From NCBI GenBank assembly GCA_024400275.1, contig JAKSMY010000064.1:1-9249 (forward strand): 9,249 nt of DNA, written 5' to 3'. Origin of the DNA: Paludibacteraceae bacterium. Lineage in GTDB: Bacteria > Bacteroidota > Bacteroidia > Bacteroidales > Paludibacteraceae. The notes beneath the pieces were generated by a model that ran no database searches, had not been told where the DNA came from, and saw nothing but the letters and a program-made list of their open reading frames with translations. Made by a program: the position numbers and the translations under genes. This document shows, piece after piece, positions 1 through 4,995 of this stretch. How positions within the stretch are numbered: the first letter of the stretch is position 1; each line of letters begins with the position of its first letter.

Positions 1-1171
1 GACTTCCTTCAAAATAAAAATTGTCTGGGAAGGCTTGAAGCCGCGCTGCTTCTCTTACTGACAAAGAACGACAATATTTTATGTCGGGATGAATATAATA
101 ATGTCCATCCTTGGATAGATGCGCGACTATAGTATGTGATTTGCCTTCTCCATCAACAACTTTAAATCTGTCAAGAAAAGCCCCCTCATTCTTTTGAGTA
201 CGTAATTTTAAGGGCAAATCAGTATATTTTAGGCGAGAATGCTTTTCATTCCATAATTTGATAGCAAATGCATATATTTTAGCATCATTCTCATTAACGG
301 GGCGTGTTATATTTTGAGTAACAAAGTTCTCATTTTCAGACCGGATTCCACTATCTTTCAAATATTGATTAATAGGAGACTCATATTTTGCAACTTCCTG
401 AATTTCTCCCGCCTTAAGCTTAGGCAAATCTTCCAAAATATCGTTTACCATGGTTTTTGTGATTTTAGTCTTAAAATTAGGATAACCCAAATCAAGGTTT
501 TCTCTCCAACCTACAATAATAAGCCTATGACGTTCTTGTAGAACACCATAATCGGAAGCCGTCAGCATTTTATAATGTACCTCATAGCCCAAACTCTTAA
601 AATATGCCTGAAGATTTTTAAAATGTTCTCCTTTTTTTGCACTAAGCAAGCCTGGTACATTTTCAAATACGAATCCTTTGGGGCAAAATTCCGCTAAAAA
701 CTTGCCATATTGCAAATACAATAACGTACGCGGATCATCTTCCATACCCTTCATATGTCGCCCTAAAAGGGAATATGCCTGACACGGCGGACCTCCAATA
801 ATCAAATCAATAGACTTTTTGCCTGCAAGTTTATGGATTTGGTTGAAAATATTTTCAATAGACGAATCAGAAATTTCCACATTTATCACAGAGTTGATAA
901 TATTGGAAGGAACTTGGTTGTATAAATCATTGCGAGATATTTGTCCTTTTATATAGTCAAAATACACTTGCTCTTTTTCATGTGTACGACAAAAATGATA
1001 GCAACTACGTGTTCTTAAAGTATCGCATGCATCATCGTTCATCTCCACATGGGCAATAGGCAAAAAACCTGCTTGGACAAACCCTTCGCTCAAACCTCCG
1101 CATCCTGCGAATAGGTCAATGAATGTAAAATTCGCTTTTGACAATACTGATATTTCGTTATTAGATGCCAT
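1..1171 (-). CDS. C5 cytosine-specific DNA methyltransferase, C-terminus beyond window edge
   Basis: Transfers a methyl group from S-adenosylmethionine to C5 of cytosine in a specific DNA site; probably the modification half of a restriction-modification system. The 390 visible codons, read from the ATG at 1171, show the family motifs in order: motif I TFIDLFAGCGGLSEGF (residues 16-31, SAM binding), motif IV GGPPCQ (126-131, Cys130 the catalytic nucleophile), motif VI ENV (170-172), motif VIII QERHRL (212-217), a target-recognition region of about 150 residues, and motif IX SVREAARLQAFPD (371-383). Motif X should lie just past base 1, so the gene looks intact and nearly complete. An in-frame ATG at 1213 would add 14 residues; 1171 is preferred because the next residues lead straight into motif I, but 1213 is possible. 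It has its own promoter. A cognate endonuclease is not visible here and would be to the left. The recognition site cannot be read from sequence. Confidence 0.95.
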   Translation of the reverse strand, partial: MASNNEISVLSKANFTFIDLFAGCGGLSEGFVQAGFLPIAHVEMNDDACDTLRTRSCYHFCRTHEKEQVYFDYIKGQISRNDLYNQVPSNIINSVINVEISDSSIENIFNQIHKLAGKKSIDLIIGGPPCQAYSLLGRHMKGMEDDPRTLLYLQYGKFLAEFCPKGFVFENVPGLLSAKKGEHFKNLQAYFKSLGYEVHYKMLTASDYGVLQERHRLIIVGWRENLDLGYPNFKTKITKTMVNDILEDLPKLKAGEIQEVAKYESPINQYLKDSGIRSENENFVTQNITRPVNENDAKIYAFAIKLWNEKHSRLKYTDLPLKLRTQKNEGAFLDRFKVVDGEGKSHTIVAHLSKDGHYYIHPDIKYCRSLSVREAARLQAFPDNFYFEGS

Positions 1172-1234
1172 TTTTGATAAAGATTTCCGACATAAATTGA
1201 ACGTTATAACCATCCCAATTTATAATTTCTCGCG

Positions 1235-1266
1235 CAAAGATACTAAAAATTTTTGGTATTCACAAA
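1235..1266 (-). promoter_or_regulatory. Bacteroidetes promoter of the methyltransferase gene
   Basis: On the minus strand a -33 box TTTG (1266-1263) is followed after 20 nt by TATCTTTG (1242-1235), matching the Bacteroidetes consensus TANNTTTG. Transcription would start near 1230, giving a leader of about 60 nt to the ATG at 1171, or about 17 nt to the alternative ATG at 1213. The stretch just upstream of and including the -7 box is almost the same as in the YhcG-family promoter: AAATTTTTAGTA then T/C then CTTTG. Confidence 0.85.
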
Positions 1267-1280
1267 TTTTAGTACCATAA

Positions 1281-1299
1281 AATAGATTTTTAATCTATT
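1281..1299. repeat. 8-bp perfect palindrome upstream of methyltransferase promoter
   Basis: AATAGATT and AATCTATT form perfect inverted arms around a TTT centre. The element sits about 15 bp upstream of the -33 box of the methyltransferase promoter. Its position and symmetry would suit a dimeric regulator, but no regulator gene is adjacent in the window and AT-rich palindromes can arise by chance, so an operator role is only a suggestion. Confidence 0.4.
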
Positions 1300-1315
1300 A
1301 GGACCAATATTTTAC

Positions 1316-1352
1316 AAAAAAAAGTCGGTTACTATTCCTCATAACCGGCTTT
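1316..1352 (-). terminator. Intrinsic terminator with 8-T tract
   Basis: On the minus strand AAAG-C-CGGTTA pairs with TAACCG-A-CTTT (one mismatch, 10-nt loop), and the descending arm runs into eight T. It should end transcripts coming from the YhcG-family gene and the remnant ORF before the methyltransferase promoter, so the methyltransferase is probably a separate transcription unit. Confidence 0.8.
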
Positions 1353-1360
1353 GTCCTTGT

Positions 1361-1504
1361 TCACTTTTTGTTAACAACAACACCTGCAAACAAATCTATA
1401 AATGTATATTTTTGCTTTCTTTTCATTCTATCGTTTTTACAATCTGCAAAGCGTGATGATAAATGTCTCAAGTGTTGATTCATTTTCTTGTTCAAAATTT
1501 CCAT
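1361..1504 (-). pseudogene. 48-codon ORF with truncated N-terminus of a second C5 DNA methyltransferase
   Basis: Read from the ATG at 1504 this encodes 47 residues. From residue 27 it reads MKRKQKYTFIDLFAG, and TFIDLFAG (residues 34-41, bases 1405-1382) is motif I of cytosine C5 methyltransferases, identical to the first half of motif I in the intact gene at 1-1171. After that Gly the family would continue with a Gly-rich loop (CGGLSEGF in the intact copy); here it runs into VVVNKK and a stop, directly before the terminator. The simplest reading is that a second methyltransferase gene once began here, probably at the internal ATG 1426, and lost everything between motif I and its last codons or downstream DNA. 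The flanking lysine-rich start differs from the intact gene (MASNNEISVL...), so it is not a recent duplicate of it. The first 26 codons have no recognised similarity. Whether it is translated is unknown. Confidence 0.7.
1423..1439. repeat. 17-bp direct repeat, copy A (left of YhcG-family gene)
   Basis: On the minus strand it reads TAAAAACGATAGAATGA and contains the ATG that opens the methyltransferase remnant (1426-1424). It is identical to copy B at 2625-2641, in the same orientation. The two copies flank the YhcG-family gene. Confidence 0.85.
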
Positions 1505-1510
1505 TGCAAA

Positions 1511-1531
1511 ACTGCTACGCTGCGTAGCAGT
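1511..1531 (-). terminator. 9-bp perfect hairpin after the YhcG-family gene, possible terminator
   Basis: ACTGCTACG and CGTAGCAGT form a perfect stem with a 3-nt loop, 35 nt past the stop codon of the YhcG-family gene. On the minus strand it is followed by only three further T, so it would be a weak terminator or an mRNA 3'-end stabiliser. It may instead be a small mobile palindromic repeat. Confidence 0.4.
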
Positions 1532-1566
1532 AAGTCGTTATACTCATTAGTTGGTGCAACTTGGAT

Positions 1567-2598
1567 TTATTTATCCTCTTCCACATGTTCTATGAGTTCC
1601 AAACTTTGTTCATACACTTCTCGAACACGTTTTTGCAATAACTCTTTGTCTGGAAGCATCAGTTCATACTGAGCAACGAGCGTAGGCGATAATGTTCGAC
1701 TCAAAGCATATTCCACCACCTCATCGTCTTTGCTTTTACACAAGAGGACACCAATGCTTGGATTTTCATTCTCATAGCGCACATCACGGTCCAATGCTTC
1801 AAGATAGAAATTCAGTTGTCCAAGATGTTCCGGCTGAAATTCCTCCGTTTTCAGTTCAAACGCCACAAGGCATTGCAAACGCCGATGATAGAAGAGTAAA
1901 TCAATACGATAGTCATGGGTACCAACCTGCACACGAAATTCCTCCTCCATAGCAATAAAATCCTTACCTAATTCCAAAATCAATTGCTTCATTTTCTTAA
2001 GCATGGTTTTACGGAGAGAATTTTCGGGTTTGGCTTCCTGACCGGTTATGAACTCCATAACATAGGTGTCACGGAAAACCTCTTGTGCCTTAGGTGCAAT
2101 TTCTCGCAAAACCGTTGCGAGTTTTGGTTTATTGAGAATAGATCGCTCATAAACACAAGCAGCAATCTGCCGTTTCAGTTCTTTATACTTCAGTCGCTCA
2201 TTGATGCATAAATGTAAATAAAACTCCTTTTCCTCATCCGATTTGGCTTGGGTCATAATAGTTAGATTGTTGCTCCAACCTATTTCTCGCACAAGCGTTG
2301 CGAGTTTTTCATTGCTACAATAGGTCTCATAAAACTGCTTCATTCTCCATAGATTAGATGCAGAAAAACCACTAGCATTAGGTTCGTTTTGATGAATATA
2401 TGCCGCAAGTTCCTCTACAACACCTTTTCCCCATCCGGCAAGAGCAACACGCTCAGAGATATGTTTCCCCAAGTTCCAATAGAGGTCGATGAGAGTTGTA
2501 TTGGCTACATAAAATAAATTGCTCTGTGCCTTTCTAATCATTTCGACGGCAAGTGCAAAATCATTGGTGCTGTATGAAGTTATTTGTTTTGATTCCAT
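1567..2598 (-). CDS. YhcG/DUF1016-family PDDEXK nuclease
   Basis: A cytosolic protein of the YhcG (DUF1016) family, thought to be DNA nucleases of the PD-(D/E)XK fold and often found among restriction-modification and other defence genes; the substrate is not established. Using the ATG at 2598 it has 343 residues. The N-terminal DUF1016 part spans about 25-165 and includes LYWNLGKHI (39-47) and REIGWSNN. The C-terminal nuclease part has the expected active-site pattern: Asp233 in RIDLLFY, then Glu248-Leu-Lys250 in AFELKTEE, followed by the conserved GQLNFYLEALD. All three catalytic residues are present, so it should be active. The reading frame extends to a GTG at 2667, but that overlaps the -7 promoter box and cannot be used; ATG 2628, inside the 17-bp repeat, is the only other realistic start. 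The promoter is 93 nt or less past the AlbA_2 gene. It lies between two copies of a 17-bp repeat, hinting that it arrived as a unit. Confidence 0.88.
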   Translation of the reverse strand: MESKQITSYSTNDFALAVEMIRKAQSNLFYVANTTLIDLYWNLGKHISERVALAGWGKGVVEELAAYIHQNEPNASGFSASNLWRMKQFYETYCSNEKLATLVREIGWSNNLTIMTQAKSDEEKEFYLHLCINERLKYKELKRQIAACVYERSILNKPKLATVLREIAPKAQEVFRDTYVMEFITGQEAKPENSLRKTMLKKMKQLILELGKDFIAMEEEFRVQVGTHDYRIDLLFYHRRLQCLVAFELKTEEFQPEHLGQLNFYLEALDRDVRYENENPSIGVLLCKSKDDEVVEYALSRTLSPTLVAQYELMLPDKELLQKRVREVYEQSLELIEHVEEDK

Positions 2599-2624
2599 AA
2601 TGTTACTATTTTGAAGGGTGTGTC

Positions 2625-2641
2625 TCATTCTATCGTTTTTA
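2625..2641. repeat. 17-bp direct repeat, copy B (leader of YhcG-family gene)
   Basis: Identical in sequence and orientation to copy A (1423-1439). It lies in the leader of the YhcG-family gene, and the ATG it carries (2628-2626) is in frame with that gene, 10 codons before the preferred start. In both copies the surrounding frame reads KNDRM. Confidence 0.85.
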
Positions 2642-2646
2642 TAGAG

Positions 2647-2675
2647 TCTCTTTTCAATTTCGCCCACAAAGGTAC
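2647..2675. repeat. 29-nt promoter/leader repeat, copy 1
   Basis: Matches 4278-4306 at 28 of 29 positions in the same orientation. On the minus strand it covers the -7 box TACCTTTG and the first transcribed bases (GGCGAAATTGAAAAGAGA). Sequence identity continuing past the promoter box into the leader is more than two independent consensus promoters would show. Confidence 0.85.
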
Positions 2676-2698
2676 TAAAAATTTCTCACATCTACAAA
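2667..2698 (-). promoter_or_regulatory. Promoter of the YhcG-family gene
   Basis: TTTG (2698-2695), exactly 20 nt, then TACCTTTG (2674-2667) on the minus strand. The -33 box overlaps the last codon of the AlbA_2 gene, next to its TAG stop. Transcription should begin near 2662, which rules out the GTG at 2667 as a start and leaves a leader of about 60 nt to the ATG at 2598. Confidence 0.85.
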
Positions 2699-4266
2699 TT
2701 TACCTGCTGTTTTGCGGTTCTTATTTGTTCCAACACTGCTTTGCCCTTATCCGTCAAATAATACTTTTGACGAGGATGCTGAGGAGCATCTGCATATAAC
2801 AAACCGACATATCCTAATTCTATGGCAATTTTTAACACGTTTTCACGCAAATACCTTCGACTACGAATAGGAGAGCGATCATATATTTCTGCAAACGACA
2901 TTGTATCATCCTTGACAAGTTGAATTACTGCCAACAAGTTGTCACCAACTTTACCACTAACTTTACCACCGACTTTACCACTAGGTAGACCACTAACTAG
3001 ACCACCATTCTGAACTGGGGTACTAACTGGGGTATTAGCTGGGGTACTAACTTGTTCAGTAGGTTGTTCACCAACTTGGTCACTAAGCAGACCACCATCA
3101 GGATTAGGAATGATAATGCGAAAAATGTCCCCATCCACCAACTGCGCTTGATGCCCGGAAGCGTATAACGGTGTGTAGTGGTAAATCTTGCGTGTACCAC
3201 TACCCAATTCCTCCACCAAACCCGTTTGCGAAATAGCATTGGCAATAATTGGATTCTTGGGATAGGGCAACATGTTTTCAGGTGTGAGTTGTCCATATTG
3301 GTGCGGAAGGTTCCAGTTCTCGGTTTCAATCCGGTCCCGCCAAATAGTCAGTTTGGCAGGGTAAGACTCGGAATATTCCCTGTGGATGAGCATATTCAGC
3401 ACCACCTCACGAAGAATCTTATCGCGCAGCGAAATGCGAATCATATTCTCAATATACGGCACTTCCGACAGATGCTTTTCAATAAAAGCCATAATACGCT
3501 CATACGCCTCCAATATATTACAACGAGGCTGGATGCGGTCATCATACAATTCCGTGTTCCGCATACGGCACAATACATCCGTCTTGTAAGCGGGAAGTGC
3601 CTCTATGATAGTTCCTTCTTTACCGAACAAGAGTACTGCTGCCAAAATAATGCCGGTTTTACCTGTCTCAGGGTCGGTCTGAATCATACGCCCTGACTGA
3701 AGTATCTGTTCGTTGGTCATTGCTAACCACGGATGTTTGCTGTCTTTGATATAGATATATTTGCGTAGCAGTTGGAAAGCATTTTCATCCAAATCGTCCA
3801 TCGTGACAAACGGCAAAACACGTTCCTCCGTATGCTGTTTGCTTTTGCGAATGAACAAATTGGCTATCTGCCGCGTACCACGCAATTGAAAATCTCCATC
3901 TTCATTGCGATCGTAGTATATACCTTTGTAACTATGGGCATCCGGGCTGACCGGCACATAGCCGTAAATGACCCACTTGCCCTCTATCTCCATCTTCTCA
4001 AAGCGGACGCTACATATGGGACTGAATAATTGGGGATTGTGCAGGTCCTTAGCCAGCGTATCCAATTGCTGTTGAATGCAAGTCGGCTCTATCCCCATAA
4101 TGTTTCCGTTGTCATCTACACCCAACACGATGTGTCCGCCACGCCGATTAAGCATGGCACAAATGGACTCATATACCTTGCGAGCCAATTCGGTTTGAGA
4201 ACATTTGAACTCCGTCATTACGTTTTCACCCGACTTGAGAATATGTTGTAATTCTTCAATAGTCAT
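2692..4266 (-). CDS. Schlafen-type AlbA_2 protein with C-terminal ATPase-like and winged-helix domains
   Basis: A 524-residue protein of the group annotated as RNA/DNA-binding or ATP-binding putative transcriptional regulators (COG2865-like); no precise function is established. The AlbA_2 (Schlafen AAA_4) domain is at about 10-130, with TEFKCS (18-23) and the glycine strand GGHIVLGVDDNGNIMGI. A GHKL/HATPase_c_4-like region follows at about 280-385, with LNMLIHREYS (290-299) and GLVEELGSGTRK (349-360). In this family the strand after the HREYS motif usually ends in N-P-G; here it reads ETENWNLPH, so ATP binding may be altered. Residues about 390-441 are a low-complexity linker of four-residue repeats. 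The C-terminus (about 442-515) looks like a winged helix. The ATG at 4266 is about 25-28 nt below the expected transcription start. It leads a minus-strand cluster with a YhcG-type nuclease and a DNA methyltransferase, suggesting a defence or mobile-element role; that is inference. Confidence 0.85.
   Translation of the reverse strand: MTIEELQHILKSGENVMTEFKCSQTELARKVYESICAMLNRRGGHIVLGVDDNGNIMGIEPTCIQQQLDTLAKDLHNPQLFSPICSVRFEKMEIEGKWVIYGYVPVSPDAHSYKGIYYDRNEDGDFQLRGTRQIANLFIRKSKQHTEERVLPFVTMDDLDENAFQLLRKYIYIKDSKHPWLAMTNEQILQSGRMIQTDPETGKTGIILAAVLLFGKEGTIIEALPAYKTDVLCRMRNTELYDDRIQPRCNILEAYERIMAFIEKHLSEVPYIENMIRISLRDKILREVVLNMLIHREYSESYPAKLTIWRDRIETENWNLPHQYGQLTPENMLPYPKNPIIANAISQTGLVEELGSGTRKIYHYTPLYASGHQAQLVDGDIFRIIIPNPDGGLLSDQVGEQPTEQVSTPANTPVSTPVQNGGLVSGLPSGKVGGKVSGKVGDNLLAVIQLVKDDTMSFAEIYDRSPIRSRRYLRENVLKIAIELGYVGLLYADAPQHPRQKYYLTDKGKAVLEQIRTAKQQVNL
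2945..3100. repeat. 12-nt tandem repeat tract inside the AlbA_2 gene
   Basis: About 13 degenerate 12-nt units follow one another in register, for example CCAACTTTACCA, CTAACTTTACCA, CCGACTTTACCA, then CTAACTAGACCA, and GGGGTACTAACT twice around GGGGTATTAGCT. Being a multiple of three, each unit adds four residues, giving blocks such as GKVG, GKVS, VSTP and ANTP. It forms the flexible linker between the ATPase-like region and the winged helix. Gain or loss of units would change linker length without a frameshift. Confidence 0.85.
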
Positions 4267-4277
4267 GATATGGTATC

Positions 4278-4306
4278 TCTCTTTTCAATTTCGCCTACAA
4301 AGGTAC
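4278..4306. repeat. 29-nt promoter/leader repeat, copy 2
   Basis: Counterpart of 2647-2675, with a single mismatch (T at 4296 against C at 2665). On the minus strand it covers the -7 box and leader start of the AlbA_2 gene. The match stops at GAGAG/GAGAC, before either start codon. Confidence 0.85.
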
Positions 4307-4329
4307 AACTTTTTTCGGATATACGCAAA
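4298..4329 (-). promoter_or_regulatory. Promoter of the AlbA_2 gene
   Basis: TTTG (4329-4326), 20 nt, TACCTTTG (4305-4298) on the minus strand. The -33 box is one arm of a perfect inverted repeat, GCAAAT-TTA-ATTTGC (4325-4339). Transcription would start near 4293, giving a leader of about 27 nt. Confidence 0.85.
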
Positions 4330-4377
4330 TTTAATTTGCTGATGCGTTAGTTTGACCGTTCTTTTCGTTTTTTAGTA

Positions 4378-4392
4378 GGCAGCCTTGCTGCC
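4378..4392. repeat. Short perfect palindrome GGCAGC-CTT-GCTGCC
   Basis: Six-bp arms around a 3-nt centre in the 120-nt spacer between the flavodoxin terminator and the AlbA_2 promoter. It has no adjacent T tract in the right place, so it is not a convincing terminator. The neighbouring CTGTAGCGCAGCG is loosely similar in composition to the hairpin at 1511-1531. It may belong to a family of intergenic palindromes, which cannot be decided from one window. Confidence 0.4.
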
Positions 4393-4451
4393 GTCCTGTA
4401 GCGCAGCGTCCTCTAAACTCACCACGTTCCCTCTCTTCTCGTTGGGCGAAC

Positions 4452-4475
4452 AAAAAACCCTGCCGAAGCAGGGTT
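4452..4475 (-). terminator. Terminator of the pectate lyase-flavodoxin operon
   Basis: AACCCTGC and GCAGGGTT form a perfect 8-bp stem closed by TTCG (minus strand), a very stable tetraloop. The descending arm ends in TT and four more T follow. It begins 3 nt after the flavodoxin stop codon, so it closes the operon tightly. Confidence 0.9.
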
Positions 4476-4478
4476 CTA

Positions 4479-4991
4479 TCATTTAAGCCATTGGCGAAGT
4501 GTGTCGTCGGTATATTCATTCAATAAACGACCATCTTGCCAATTATACTGCGGATAAGTCTTACGTAAGAAACGCACCGCCTGATCTATCGAGCTGCTCC
4601 CCGACGTGGCAAACGGAATAAGGACCTTACCATCAAGGATATTATTCTCTACCCACGACTGAATAATACGCGGACATATACCCCACCATATAGGAAAACC
4701 TAAATAAATCGTATCATACGGCCGTAAATCCGTACAAATACGTATCGTGGGACGCTCCGTCGAATCCGCCATTTCAATCGATGACCGCGACTGTTTATCC
4801 CTCCAGTTGAGATCAGCAGCCGTATAAGGCTCATACGCTTCAATCTCCCACAAGTCATAGCCGCTGACGCGCACTATATCCTCTGCTACGTTTTTAGTGT
4901 GTCCTGTGGCAGAAAAATAAGCCACTAAAGTTTTAGCCTGTGCAGACATAGCAAACAAAACAACTACACAAAACAAGAGTTTTTTCATCAT
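4479..4991 (-). CDS. Exported flavodoxin-like protein
   Basis: A 170-residue flavodoxin-fold protein, expected to bind FMN. After a signal peptide (residues 1-19, KK, a hydrophobic core, then SAQA before Lys20) comes the first strand and phosphate-binding loop LVAYFSATGHTKNVAE (22-37), the loop YLGFPIWWGICPRI (96-109), which would stack near the flavin, and FATSGSSS (127-134). The fold looks complete. Cys8 is preceded by Phe in the signal, not a lipobox, so a soluble periplasmic protein is more likely than a lipoprotein. The start is one of two adjacent ATG codons (4991 or 4988). It begins 4 nt after the pectate lyase stop and is followed by a terminator, so it is the second gene of that operon. 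Electron donor and acceptor are unknown; an export role is odd because flavodoxins normally work in the cytosol. Confidence 0.88.
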   Translation of the reverse strand: MMKKLLFCVVVLFAMSAQAKTLVAYFSATGHTKNVAEDIVRVSGYDLWEIEAYEPYTAADLNWRDKQSRSSIEMADSTERPTIRICTDLRPYDTIYLGFPIWWGICPRIIQSWVENNILDGKVLIPFATSGSSSIDQAVRFLRKTYPQYNWQDGRLLNEYTDDTLRQWLK

Positions 4992-4995
4992 AAAC

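Larger units (their letters stand above)
1172..1566. other. 395-nt gap between methyltransferase and YhcG-family gene
   Basis: No full-length gene lies here, but the stretch is busy. Reading leftward it holds a 9-bp perfect hairpin (1511-1531), a 48-codon ORF carrying a methyltransferase N-terminal remnant (1361-1504) with one copy of a 17-bp repeat inside it, a terminator with an 8-T tract (1316-1352), an 8-bp palindrome (1281-1299) and the promoter of the methyltransferase (1235-1266). It looks like a scar of gene loss or exchange; that history is inference. Confidence 0.7.

Noticed and set aside
1444..1475. Possible promoter before the methyltransferase remnant (ACGCTTTG)
   Set aside because: It lacks the TA of TANNTTTG and has no TTTG about 20 nt upstream.
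2599..2667. Upstream extension of the YhcG-family gene to a GTG at 2667
   Set aside because: The GTG overlaps the -7 box TACCTTTG, so it would not be transcribed; the protein family alignment also needs no such extension.
3178..3696. 172-codon plus-strand reading frame opposite the AlbA_2 gene
   Set aside because: It is antisense to a gene with clear conserved domains, has no promoter and no recognisable protein features.
4335..4366. Plus-strand promoter using the second arm of the GCAAAT-TTA-ATTTGC repeat
   Set aside because: The sequence 20 nt downstream (TTCTTTTC) does not match the -7 consensus and no plus-strand gene follows.
4331..4519. 62-codon minus-strand frame overlapping the flavodoxin 3' end and terminator
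   Set aside because: It runs through the operon terminator in a different frame and has a low-complexity, unrecognisable sequence.
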